A stretch of DNA of 23,754 nucleotides, from contig JAUWLK010000006.1 of NCBI GenBank assembly GCA_030613745.1, positions 1 to 23,754 on the forward strand, given 5' to 3'. A program made the position numbers and the translations under genes. The notes beneath the pieces are model-generated. The model was not told the DNA's origin, did no database searches, and saw nothing but the letters and a program-made list of their open reading frames with translations. Numbering within the stretch: position 1 is the stretch's first letter; every line of letters begins with the position of its first letter. Below are positions 7,762 to 15,334 of this stretch, piece after piece. This stretch comes from Flavobacteriaceae bacterium (GTDB taxonomy: Bacteria > Bacteroidota > Bacteroidia > Flavobacteriales > Flavobacteriaceae).

Positions 7762-9527
7762 TGGAATATTTATTAAAGTCAACGGCAATACTCACCATAT
7801 TTTATATTTTTTATAAAGTATTTTTACAGAATGAAACATTTTTTCAATCTATAAGGAGTTATTTTTTGGTTGGAATCTTTTCTGCATTAATATTGCCTTT
7901 AATAATCATAAAAAAAAATATTCAAATTGAGTCTTTAAATTTATCCGGTCTTTATACTAATGATTCATCTGCGATTTTACATATTCCAACATTTAATTGG
8001 ATACAATTAATTGCAATCATTTATATATTAGGAGTAGTATTTTTCTCTGTGCGATTTCTAGCACAACTCAGTTCATTATTATGGTTTTTATATACACATG
8101 AAAAAATAAAAAAAGGAAAATATATTTTTGTGAAAACCACAAAAAATATTGCTCCTTTTTCATTCTTTAACTATATCGTTTATAATTCTAATAAATATAA
8201 TAATAATAAGGAGTTAGAACAAATCTTAATACATGAAAAAACACATACAAACCACTTTCATAGTATTGATATTTTTTTATCGCAATGTATAGCCATACTA
8301 AATTGGTTTAACCCATTTATTTGGCTGTACAACAAAGAGATGCAAAAAAACTTGGAGTTTATTGCAGATGAATTCACCCAAAATATTACTGAAGAAAAAA
8401 AGAAATATCAATATTTATTATTAAAAACAATATCCCCAAACTATAAGATGGCTTTAACAACAAATTTTTACAATTCATTAATTAAAAAACGAATAGATAT
8501 GTTACAAAAAAATCGCTCAAATAAAACCATGCAAATCAAATTTGCGTTAATTATTCCAATATTAATTGCCTTTGTTTTTACTTTTAATACCAAAGTTATT
8601 GCACAGCAAAAAATAATAAATACAGTTGAAATACAATCTGATTTTGAAATAGAGATAATTACTAAAGATTTTACAAAAAGTCAATTTGAAATTTTAAAAA
8701 ATAAATATGCCGGTAAAGAAATTACTTTTAAATACAAAAAACTAAAATACAATTCTAACAATGAATTAACTTCAATAAGTATTTCTGTTAAAAACAAAAA
8801 TGGCAATCAGGCAAACCTTTCTCAAAATGGTTCTGAACCAATTAAACCTATCCAAATTAAAATTAACAACGAAACAGGTACTATGTCAGTAGGTAATGTA
8901 TCAGGTACTCTTCATGAACATGAAAATGTGTTTTTTAGCTCTGGAAACAATGGGATACACAAAACAATTACTATTAAAAATGATGGGGATCACGATATGA
9001 TTTTTATTTCAAGTGATAGCACAAAAGTAATTGAACACAAAGATGGTTTTGTATTTTTTTCTGACGATGATCATGGTAAAAAAGGAAAATACATTGTAAA
9101 AGTAAAAACTGATAGTGATATCCATTTTGGAGACGAAAAAGGTGAATTAACAAAAATTTGGATATCAACAGACGGTGATACAACAAATCTAAAAAAAGTA
9201 GAACTTATTAAAGTTCATGAAGATAATGATAGTACACAAAAAATAATTATTAAAAAAAATCGACCTTCTGGTAAACATGATAAATTTATCATAAAATCAG
9301 ATGATAAAATACATACCAATCATGGCAAAATGATATTTAATGATTCCGATGGGAAAAAACCTTTATTTTTTGTAGATGGAAAAGAAATTGAAAATGGTAA
9401 ATTAGAAGATATTGACCCTAATAATATTAAATCTATGAATGTTTTAAAAGGCAAAATGGCAATTAAAAAATATGGTGAAAAGGCAAAAGATGGTGTAATA
9501 GAAATTATTACGAAAAAAGAAAAATAA
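7761..9527 (+). CDS. BlaR1/MecR1-like M56 membrane peptidase with TonB-plug-like C-terminus
   Basis: 588-residue membrane sensor-protease. Residues 1-110 hold the first membrane helices. The zinc-peptidase domain has HEKTH at 158-162 (HExxH) and the downstream FIADE with Glu199 as likely third ligand. A last membrane helix (about 257-280, ending KVIAQQ) leads to about 300 periplasmic residues. The beta-lactam-binding domain of BlaR1 is absent. Instead there is a strand-rich, His/Asp-rich region (about 370-530), then a segment from 534 on with PLFFVDGKEI, IDPNNIKSMNVLKG and YGEKAKDGVIEI, which resembles the plug of SusC/TonB-dependent receptors. It presumably cleaves the BlaI-type protein on an envelope signal; the ligand is unknown. 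Confidence 0.9.
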   Translation: MEYLLKSTAILTIFYIFYKVFLQNETFFQSIRSYFLVGIFSALILPLIIIKKNIQIESLNLSGLYTNDSSAILHIPTFNWIQLIAIIYILGVVFFSVRFLAQLSSLLWFLYTHEKIKKGKYIFVKTTKNIAPFSFFNYIVYNSNKYNNNKELEQILIHEKTHTNHFHSIDIFLSQCIAILNWFNPFIWLYNKEMQKNLEFIADEFTQNITEEKKKYQYLLLKTISPNYKMALTTNFYNSLIKKRIDMLQKNRSNKTMQIKFALIIPILIAFVFTFNTKVIAQQKIINTVEIQSDFEIEIITKDFTKSQFEILKNKYAGKEITFKYKKLKYNSNNELTSISISVKNKNGNQANLSQNGSEPIKPIQIKINNETGTMSVGNVSGTLHEHENVFFSSGNNGIHKTITIKNDGDHDMIFISSDSTKVIEHKDGFVFFSDDDHGKKGKYIVKVKTDSDIHFGDEKGELTKIWISTDGDTTNLKKVELIKVHEDNDSTQKIIIKKNRPSGKHDKFIIKSDDKIHTNHGKMIFNDSDGKKPLFFVDGKEIENGKLEDIDPNNIKSMNVLKGKMAIKKYGEKAKDGVIEIITKKEK

Positions 9528-9550
9528 ATTATTTTCAAATAATTAATAGA

Positions 9551-9579
9551 AAGACGTCTTACCTAAAGGCGTTTTTTTT
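9551..9579 (+). terminator. Rho-independent terminator after the M56 gene
   Basis: Stem ACGTCTT (9554-9560) with AAGGCGT (9566-9572), 7 bp including one G-U pair, 5-nt loop, then eight T residues. It lies 24 nt after the M56 stop codon. Confidence 0.78.
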
Positions 9580-9594
9580 ATTTTTACACCTGAA

Positions 9595-9747
9595 ATGAAA
9601 AAACTAGTTTTTAAATTTTTAGCTAAAGTGAATAAAATACTTTTCCCAAGCATGGGAAAAAGACAAATTGATATGAGTAAAGCCAAAAAATGGCAAATGG
9701 CTATTATTGGCTGGAGATACTTTATTACCAAAAATAGTTTGGATTAA
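9595..9747 (+). CDS. Conserved 50-residue basic protein of flavobacteria
   Basis: Small ORF of 50 residues, starting MKKLVFKFLAKVNKILFPS and ending IIGWRYFITKNSLD. It has ten Lys and two Arg among 50 residues, an amphipathic N-terminal half and a Trp-rich C-terminal half. I recall close relatives next to many flavobacterial genes, often labelled 'SsrA-binding protein', but it has no SmpB fold and is far too short (SmpB is about 150 residues), so that label should not be copied. It follows the terminator of the M56 operon and is translated from an ATG 15 nt after the T-run, so its own promoter is unclear. Function unknown; a membrane-surface or nucleic-acid-binding role would fit the charge. 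Confidence 0.65.
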   Translation: MKKLVFKFLAKVNKILFPSMGKRQIDMSKAKKWQMAIIGWRYFITKNSLD

Positions 9748-9809
9748 TACTCTAATAGTATCATTAACTATTTGTTATTATTTCGTATCTTTAACTAAAA
9801 TCATAAATT

Positions 9810-10049
9810 ATGGATGATCAATCAAAACATGTCAAATTCTTTGTTGGTTCATTAATACAAATTCAAAGATTACAATTAGATCTAGATGACAGTGAAATTC
9901 CTTCTTTGGTAAAAAATAATTTCCAATCAGGTTTACGTTCCGGTTTTTACGGAGGCTCGCCATCTCAGGTTCAATTATTTATATACGAAGAAGATCTAGA
10001 AAAAGCCAAGCCTATACTTGAATCGTTTAAAAAGGTAATGAAGCTTTAA
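9810..10049 (+). CDS. DUF2007 domain protein
   Basis: 79-residue cytoplasmic protein with the DUF2007 pattern: an N-terminal strand (KFFVGSLIQIQRLQLDLDD), a central glycine-rich loop (FQSGLRSGFYGG), a strand LFIYEED and a C-terminal helix EKAKPILESF. The fold is ferredoxin-like and related to the PII-like 'putative signal-transducing' group; no biochemical activity is established. Upstream, TATCTTTA at 9786-9793 is a near match to the -7 box. It stands alone between the 50-residue ORF and a long AT-rich spacer. Confidence 0.85.
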   Translation: MDDQSKHVKFFVGSLIQIQRLQLDLDDSEIPSLVKNNFQSGLRSGFYGGSPSQVQLFIYEEDLEKAKPILESFKKVMKL

Positions 10050-10358
10050 ATTTAATTAAACATATATAGTAAATAGGTTTAATTTCCTTGTTATATGTTT
10101 AAATATAATCTCTCTAATTAAAATATAATTAATGAAAATTCTACATATTAAGTATTTATTCATTGCTTATAGCTCATTGTGTTAATTAATATTATTCTAT
10201 AACAATTCTTCTTAATTTCAGGTAATTATACGAGCACCAATTCAAAAAATAATTAATCGTTTCTATCTTTAAATAACAATATTTTTCTTTTGTTGTAGTT
10301 ATTAACACATGTATTGTACATATTTATATTTCTATTATAAATTATAATATTAAGACCA
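10050..10358. other. AT-rich intergenic spacer with one inverted repeat
   Basis: 309 bp with no supported gene. It holds a perfect 10-bp inverted repeat, TAAACATATA (10057-10066) and TATATGTTTA (10092-10101), with a 25-nt loop; it lacks a T-run, so it is not a standard terminator. No clear TAnnTTTG promoter for the next gene was found. Confidence 0.5.
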
Positions 10359-11129
10359 ATGCTACGAAAATTAAATCAATTGAATACAATCTTTATCTTG
10401 TTAATTATAGTACAATTATTGGTAATATCTTGCTCTAATAAAGAAAGCATTCAAGATGATAATATAAATAAGGGGTTTATAAAAGAAGTTATTTTTAATA
10501 CCAATGGTAATTTTAAAGAAAAGAATATTTATAGTTATGATGACAAACAGAGACTTTCAAGAATAGATTACCAATTCAATTCACTTAAAAACTATATTAT
10601 TAATGTAAATTGGCAAGCTGATAGAATAATAAAAATGTCACAAGATCAATACTTTCAAATTTTTAATTATAAATCTGCTGGAAGGTTAGAGTGGATTACC
10701 TCTATTAATTGGCCCAGCCCTGAAAATGGGATCTTTCAAGTTGATGGAGATTTTTATAATATCAAAGTTATCAGACAAGATGATAATCCTCTTTACCAAG
10801 AAAGAAATTATTTTATTGAAGATTTAAATTTAAAACGAATCACTTTTATACATAAAAATGGTGAAAGTGGTGAAACTTTTATAAGTCCATCAAATGTTTT
10901 AAGACCAAATTTCTTTTCTCATGATTTTAATAACAAAAATGATAGTTTCAATCAGTTTTTGAACTTATCTATAAATTGCCCTTCAGAGATCATTCACCAA
11001 TATAGTGATGGGAAAAAATTAAAAATCAATTATACATACGAAACCAATAATGATAATTACCCAGTAAAAATTATTGCAAATTATGATAATGGGGTAATCG
11101 AAACAACTTCTATAACATACATACAATAA
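10359..11129 (+). CDS. Hypothetical lipoprotein
   Basis: 256 residues. The signal segment (residues 10-24) ends in the lipobox VISC with Cys25 as lipid anchor, so the product is an envelope lipoprotein. The mature part is strand-rich with repeated motifs of the kind YxYDDKQRLSRIDYQ and YTYETNNDNYPVKI, which recall the YD/RHS-like repeats found in many Bacteroidota DUF-type lipoproteins that describe a polymer of beta-hairpins. No catalytic motif is visible and I do not assign a function. It is preceded by a 309-bp spacer and followed by tRNA-Arg, so it is probably a single-gene unit. Confidence 0.75.
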   Translation: MLRKLNQLNTIFILLIIVQLLVISCSNKESIQDDNINKGFIKEVIFNTNGNFKEKNIYSYDDKQRLSRIDYQFNSLKNYIINVNWQADRIIKMSQDQYFQIFNYKSAGRLEWITSINWPSPENGIFQVDGDFYNIKVIRQDDNPLYQERNYFIEDLNLKRITFIHKNGESGETFISPSNVLRPNFFSHDFNNKNDSFNQFLNLSINCPSEIIHQYSDGKKLKINYTYETNNDNYPVKIIANYDNGVIETTSITYIQ

Positions 11130-11210
11130 CAATTTTAGGTTTATTATTCTTAATAAGCTTTAGGTAGATTAAAATTCTTGAAATTATTTTTTCTTTATTA
11201 TAAAAAGAAA

Positions 11211-11218
11211 TATATTTG
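11211..11218 (+). promoter_or_regulatory. -7 box for tRNA-Arg
   Basis: TATATTTG, exact TAnnTTTG match, ends 15 nt before the tRNA. The -33 TTG is not at optimal spacing (closest at 11178-11180). Confidence 0.5.
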
Positions 11219-11233
11219 CAGCCCAATAAAATT

Positions 11234-11307
11234 GGCCTCGTGGCGCAACTGAATAGCGCATCTGATTACGGCTCAGAAGGTTACAGGTTTGAATCCTGTC
11301 GAGGTCA
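11234..11307 (+). tRNA. tRNA-Arg (anticodon ACG)
   Basis: 74-nt cloverleaf: acceptor GGCCTCG with CGAGGTC (one G-U), D stem GCGC/GCGC, anticodon stem TCTGA/TCAGA with loop TTACGGC and anticodon ACG at 11268-11270, T stem ACAGG/CCTGT. The ACG anticodon is normally edited to ICG by TadA and reads CGN arginine codons. The 3' CCA is not encoded. The D-loop has A where G19 is usual, and the T-loop has T where C56 is usual, so the tertiary 19-56 pair appears changed from G-C to A-U. Confidence 0.96.
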
Positions 11308-11316
11308 CTTAATAAT

Positions 11317-11345
11317 GAAAAGCTCACAAACGTGAGCTTTTTTTA
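11317..11345. terminator. Bidirectional terminator between tRNA-Arg and dodecin
   Basis: Perfect 10-bp stem AAAAGCTCAC (11318-11327) / GTGAGCTTTT (11332-11341) with loop AAAC, followed by a T-run on the plus strand and a shorter T-run on the minus strand. It ends tRNA-Arg transcription and probably also the convergent dodecin gene. Confidence 0.88.
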
Positions 11346-11362
11346 TTTGAATTAGATGAAAA

Positions 11363-11569
11363 CTAATCATCTAAAATACCGAAACTCACTTTTGTGTTTA
11401 CACGATACTCAGAGATTTTGTTATTATTTACAGTCACTTGCATATCTTGAACATATACTGACTTAATGTTTTTTACTGTTTTTGATGCTTCATTGATAAC
11501 ATTCTGAACGGCATCCTCAAAACTAACGTTAGAGTTTCCTAGGATTTCAATAACTTTTAATACTGACAT
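11363..11569 (-). CDS. Dodecin family protein
   Basis: 68-residue protein of the dodecin fold (beta-alpha-beta-beta), which forms hollow dodecamers that store or buffer flavins in the cytoplasm. The pattern MSVLKVIEILGNS, the helix FEDAVQNVINEASKTV, and strands KSVYVQDMQVTV and YRVNTKVSFGI are typical of the Bacteroidota branch. The flavin-stacking Trp of classical dodecins (after the helix, in a motif like NxRWFEV) appears replaced by Ser37 here, so the ligand mode may differ. The preceding gene on this strand is an OM barrel protein about 270 bp away; a strong hairpin (11643-11670) lies 74 nt upstream of the start. Confidence 0.88.
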   Translation of the reverse strand: MSVLKVIEILGNSNVSFEDAVQNVINEASKTVKNIKSVYVQDMQVTVNNNKISEYRVNTKVSFGILDD

Positions 11570-11642
11570 GGTTTAAATTTTTAGATTAATGATTCCTCTA
11601 TGGTACAATGAAATAATTCTATAAACAATGATGCACATCAAT

Positions 11643-11670
11643 GTTTTAATTGATTGATATCAATTAAAAC
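11643..11670. repeat. Perfect 12-bp-arm hairpin upstream of dodecin
   Basis: GTTTTAATTGAT / ATCAATTAAAAC with a 4-nt loop (TGAT). No T-run follows on the minus strand, so it is not a standard terminator for the upstream gene; it may be an operator or mRNA structure. Confidence 0.6.
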
Positions 11671-11767
11671 AAAATATTCTAAAAGTTGATTGGTATGGTT
11701 TTTTGATTTACTTATTTTTGAATACCTTATTTAACGATTTTGTTATGATTTTTCGTTATAAACCAAA

Positions 11768-11823
11768 GGTTATTAATTGCGCTGAATTTCCGATTAGGAA
11801 ATTCCTAAGCAATAAATTATACC
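11768..11823. repeat. Structured intergenic repeat (TTTCC/GGAAA hairpin), copy 1
   Basis: Nested inverted repeat: outer GGT...ACC with partly paired A/T arms, inner perfect 8-bp stem GAATTTCC (11784-11791) / GGAAATTC (11797-11804), loop GATTA. It shares the core TTTCCTAA-(T)-CGGAAA and outer GGT/ACC layout with the element at 19928-19972, in opposite orientation. Confidence 0.55.
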
Positions 11824-11838
11824 TTTTATTGTCAACTG

Positions 11839-12477
11839 TTATATTTCGAAATCCCAGGTTAGAATTAAGTTCAAGGAGTTTGTTTTTATAGATCCATCGT
11901 CAATAACAGGAACATCACTAATGTTTATTAAACCGTAGTTCTCTCTAATTTCAATACTTAAATCATTTTTCTCGTCAAGATGGAACTTGGTTCCTATTCC
12001 AATTGAAAACCCAAAATCTACTTTTTTATAAAATGAAGTCAAATCGTCTGACTGAGAACCTTCTCCCTTAATTTTAGCATTTAATAGTAAACCGAAATAA
12101 GGGCCACCGTTTACAAAGAATTTATTTGAGTTTCCAAATTCATGTTTCAATAGAACTGGTAATGTTAGGTAGTCATAATGAATATCAGCTTCCTTTTCTG
12201 TAAAAAATCCATTTTCATCAAAATAGCCACCTTTTTGGCTAAGGCTTTTTCGTTCAAAATTTAGATTTATTTTAAGCGATATATTTTCTTTTAAATAATA
12301 TTCAAAAGATATACCTGCTAAAAATCCAATTTTAATATCTGAATTTTCGATTAATGTATTTCCTCTAAATTTGGTAAGATTTGCACCGGTATTTACCCCA
12401 ATTCTAATTTCATTTTGTGCAAAAATAATACTTGTGAGTAATATTCCGATTACTAATAATAGTTTACTCTTTTTCAT
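11839..12477 (-). CDS. Outer-membrane beta-barrel protein (PorT-like)
   Basis: 212 residues with signal peptide (residues 1-20, ending SIIFAQ) and about eight amphipathic strands. The opening IRIGVNTGANLTKF and the later FLAGISFEYYLKENISLKINLNFERKS, YLTLPVLLKHEFG and NGGPYFGLLLNAKI segments are the standard pattern of the PorT/OmpA-like outer-membrane barrel family (PF13568) of Bacteroidota. The frame ends with the aromatic strand LNLILTWDFEI, typical of a C-terminal barrel strand. These are abundant small OM proteins without a defined substrate. It lies alone, preceded by the diverged repeat at 12521-12640. Confidence 0.88.
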   Translation of the reverse strand: MKKSKLLLVIGILLTSIIFAQNEIRIGVNTGANLTKFRGNTLIENSDIKIGFLAGISFEYYLKENISLKINLNFERKSLSQKGGYFDENGFFTEKEADIHYDYLTLPVLLKHEFGNSNKFFVNGGPYFGLLLNAKIKGEGSQSDDLTSFYKKVDFGFSIGIGTKFHLDEKNDLSIEIRENYGLINISDVPVIDDGSIKTNSLNLILTWDFEI

Positions 12478-12520
12478 TTAGCTAATTTATTTATAAATGT
12501 TTATTTAATAGTTGTCAACA

Positions 12521-12640
12521 GATTGAATATGGGTCGTCAGGCATTTCAAAGCACCGAACTATCAAACTGCTATATTTTTTATCATATGTACTCATCTTCA
12601 AATTTAGCATTATCTAACCAATAATCTATATTATTTATTG
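12521..12640 (-). repeat. Dispersed intergenic repeat, copy A
   Basis: About 115 bp aligning end to end with 15221-15334 in the same orientation. Shared blocks include TNAATATGGG, GGCATTT, a TTTAGCA block and CTATAT followed by TTTATTG (plus-strand reading). It lies just past the stop of the truncated toroid gene, as copy B lies just past the stop of the lipoprotein gene. Confidence 0.6.
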
Positions 12641-12657
12641 GGAGTAGTATTTGTTTG

Positions 12658-13434
12658 TCAATTCAATAACCCTTCAATCTCATTGCTTACCCACAAACCA
12701 GGCTCTTTAGTTTTGTCAAATGGAATCCAATATTTTGGTAGATATAAACTATTAATTCTCCAATATCCATCTTTTTTCTTTTTTGTCCGAAGAAACTCCT
12801 TTGCCAGATTACAACGTGAATCCGAATCCAAATTATTGTCCTTTAATAATCTGAGTATTTCTATCACATTGGTTTTATATGAAAACGGATAAGTTAGTTT
12901 ATTAATATCTTTCGTGATTGGTTGTCCATTTGATTTTCGTTTATAAATTTGATGGTCAAGAATATATTCCAGCCCAGCCTCTAATATTTCCTCAACTTTG
13001 TTATTTTTTGAGTAATCTGAACTTTTTTTATAGTCGGTTAGTGCAATCATTGCTTTCACGACCCCAATATAGCAGGGTATAGATTTCATACAACCTCCAT
13101 ATTTCAATATTCGTGTTCCATTCCATCTGTTTTCTTGATAACGCTTAATATTCTGATATTTTAAAATCCAATCAATCCCTATTTTAATCTTATCATAATC
13201 GACATAATTCATTCGAATAAGAACACTTGTAATCATAGAATTGTAACAAGATAAAATATCATTACTTTTCCCAGAAAAAGAGAAACCGTCTTCACAAAAT
13301 GACAAATCTACCAGTTTGTTAATCCACTTGTTAACCTTTTCATATCGATAAGCAAACGGTATTTCAGATATTTCAATCAGCCTATTTAATAGATTTAAAA
13401 CATCAAAATCAAAATCAGTGCTGTATCCATTTTT
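12658..13434 (-). pseudogene. 5'-truncated alpha/alpha-toroid (prenyltransferase/squalene-cyclase repeat) gene
   Basis: The frame is open from the stop codon at 13435-13437 down to the TGA at 12658, about 258 codons. No ATG or GTG occurs before residues matching the repeat fold; the only convenient start is TTG at 13305, which would cut a helix pair (VNKWINKLVDLSFCEDGFS) in half. The chain has repeated helix pairs of the terpene cyclase/prenyltransferase toroid type, such as KIGIDWILKYQ, EEILEAGLEYILDHQ and KKDGYWRINSLYLP. The 5' end lies about 46 nt from the GTTAGGC end of the attC-like palindrome. I read it as a fragment of a longer gene; expression from TTG is possible but would yield a partial domain. 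Confidence 0.6.
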
Positions 13435-13480
13435 TTAATTATACCAATCTTGCTAAATTTCACCGCGCTTCACATATTTC

Positions 13481-13612
13481 GCCTAACGTGTTCGTGTATG
13501 ATTTGTAGTGTCAGTACTAAGTTAACAAAAATGGACAAACTTATTGAAAACCTGATAGGATTTTCAGATAACTATTAAACACTATGAATTATACACGTCC
13601 TAAGTTAGTTGC
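13481..13612 (-). repeat. attC-like imperfect palindrome
   Basis: Ends pair as CTAAC (13483-13487)/GTTAG (13604-13608), CGTGTAT (13493-13499)/ATACACG (13591-13597), then ATT/AAT and AGT/ACT, with unpaired bases between, around a centre of about 70 nt. Read on the minus strand it ends in GTTAGGC, which fits the integron R' consensus GTTRRRY. Total length about 130 bp is close to long attC sites. The other end (AACTAAC) only partly fits RYYYAAC. It fills most of the 328-bp gap before the MFS gene; the rest shows no gene. Confidence 0.5.
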
Positions 13613-13762
13613 CGTCCTTTACTAATTCAAATATTTATTTTCAGTCTTATTTTTATCAATAGTTCTTTTGAGAATCTATTTTCTTTGTGTATAAAAGTTT
13701 AAAATAATTCTAACTTTAATTTGTTTAATCCAAATGCAATGACACTTCTTAAAAAAATACTA

Positions 13763-15028
13763 TCAATACTGTTTCTTCTTTCTGTACAATTGGAAATAAT
13801 ACCAAGCTGCGATACCACCTATAAAAGAAAATAAAGCCAACATCCAAAACACATGTTGATGCCCTTCTGCACCTGGCGAATTCTCTAAGAGATATCCCAT
13901 CACGGGCCCTGTAAATATATCTGGAGTATAGCCTATGAGTGAAATAAGGCCAACTGCTGTTCCTGTAAGAATCAAGGGTATTTGACCTCTCTCCATAACC
14001 GCAAAGTATAGAGAACGTGCAGCGTACACACCAGTCGCCACGACTAATATCGAAATAAAAAACAAAACTGTCGCCGAATCTGAAATCAGACCAAGAGCGA
14101 ACAATAATGCTCCCAAGAATGAAACAACAAAACTAACGAACAACCAGAAGGTGGTTTGTGAGCGGTCCGATAATACCCCGATTAGGATTCCAATGACAGG
14201 ACGGACAAATAACAAAAAAGCACCTACTTGGGCCGATTGCACTTGGTCATACAGCATCACGTCTTGGGCATACAGCGAAAACACATCTGTAATTTTGTAG
14301 CCTACATATGCACATAGAATAATTATCATCAGTAACCATACGGAAGGCAAACGTAACACCTCTTGAATTTGTGATATCGTTATTTTTTCCAAAATGATCT
14401 CCTTTTCTATTTTGCGATCCAATTTCATAAAGAACCACACCAATAGGCCAACAAGAGCAACTATACCAGAGGATACATGTATTACCTGCTTGAAGGCTGC
14501 TCTACTTTCAGAGACTGTCAACTCGGAAATTTCTGAAGTAATAAATAGTGAAAAAATAATTATACCCATAGTTCCGAATAGAGCCCCCACTAATCCGCGT
14601 CCGCCGTCCAAAAAGCCAAATGCCTTGCCTTGCGAAGTAGATCCACCCCAGACCCGAGTAGCCTTGATCATCGGAGCCCAGAATAAAAAAATGGTCGTAA
14701 AACCCCAATAACCATAAAGTATTTTTAATATTGTATAACTAGGAAATGTAGCATAGACCAATCCTCCTAAAGCAGTCATCCATAGTGCCACTGCAATCAA
14801 TTTTCTTGGAGGAAACTTATCGGCTAAGAAACCTCCAAATGGATAAGATAACAAGGCTACAATGCCATATACGGAGAAACATAGGCCTAACTGAAGATTA
14901 TCTAGACCAAATGCCTCAAGCACCGTAGGCCTAAAGACTCGTGAAAGAACAAATGGAAGAATAAATACAGACTCTCCAGCCAATATAAGTAGCAAGAGAA
15001 AATGCCAAGGAGCTTTCTTTTGAATCAT
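13763..15028 (-). CDS. MFS transporter
   Basis: 421-residue major facilitator with 12 predicted membrane helices. The first cytoplasmic loop carries GGFLADKFPPRK (family motif A, GxLaDrxGrr type) near residue 68, and the matching loop of the second half has GVLSDRSQTT. The C-terminus is short and basic. It belongs to the NarK/OPA-like side of the family by general appearance, but the substrate cannot be assigned. Its base composition is visibly higher in G+C than its neighbours: the stretch 14581-14640 has 35 G/C in 60, while surrounding genes are near one third or below. It sits alone between attC-like and dispersed repeats, consistent with recent acquisition. Confidence 0.9.
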   Translation of the reverse strand: MIQKKAPWHFLLLLILAGESVFILPFVLSRVFRPTVLEAFGLDNLQLGLCFSVYGIVALLSYPFGGFLADKFPPRKLIAVALWMTALGGLVYATFPSYTILKILYGYWGFTTIFLFWAPMIKATRVWGGSTSQGKAFGFLDGGRGLVGALFGTMGIIIFSLFITSEISELTVSESRAAFKQVIHVSSGIVALVGLLVWFFMKLDRKIEKEIILEKITISQIQEVLRLPSVWLLMIIILCAYVGYKITDVFSLYAQDVMLYDQVQSAQVGAFLLFVRPVIGILIGVLSDRSQTTFWLFVSFVVSFLGALLFALGLISDSATVLFFISILVVATGVYAARSLYFAVMERGQIPLILTGTAVGLISLIGYTPDIFTGPVMGYLLENSPGAEGHQHVFWMLALFSFIGGIAAWYYFQLYRKKKQY

Positions 15029-15220
15029 TGAGTTTAATGGATTAAACTTTTAAACATAAAAGTAATTATTATTGTCTAAAAATAGCTCTTTGCAATGGTT
15101 TTCGATTGGCAAGAACTAAGTAATTAGTGATTCGCTCAGATAGAGGCTGTTTTCATTTTGATAATGTTCTTCCTTTTAATCTATTTAAATTCAAAAAAAT
15201 CTAGTTTGGTAGTTAATGGT
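15029..15220. other. Intergenic spacer upstream of the MFS gene
   Basis: No gene supported; the remaining part of the 320-bp gap is the dispersed repeat at 15221-15334. TATGTTTA (minus strand, 15058-15051) is a near match to a -7 box for the MFS gene. Confidence 0.4.
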
Positions 15221-15334
15221 TTTAATATGGGGCGTTTGGCATTTTGAAACGCTTCATTTTCAAGTAAAAACTAATTTTATTTATTGCTACAGTCTTCATT
15301 TTTAGCACAATCTACCAAATACACTATATTTATT
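15221..15334 (-). repeat. Dispersed intergenic repeat, copy B
   Basis: Diverged copy of 12521-12640 in the same orientation, starting directly after the box GGCACATAAC that follows the lipoprotein stop codon. On the minus strand both copies contain a short frame ending in MP(N/D)(A/D)PY, which may be chance or a relic of a common coding tail. Confidence 0.6.

Noticed and set aside
7761..9527. Beta-lactam resistance sensor
   Set aside because: The penicillin-binding domain of BlaR1 is absent and no beta-lactamase is nearby, so a resistance role is not supported.
11703..11891. Plus-strand open frame of 62 codons
   Set aside because: Overlaps the structured repeat and the end of the barrel gene; sequence looks like translated A/T-rich spacer.
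12638..12892. Plus-strand open frame of 84 codons
   Set aside because: Antisense to the toroid gene; no family pattern.
14394..14711. Plus-strand open frame of 105 codons inside the MFS gene
   Set aside because: Antisense to a strong MFS coding region; composition follows the complementary codons.
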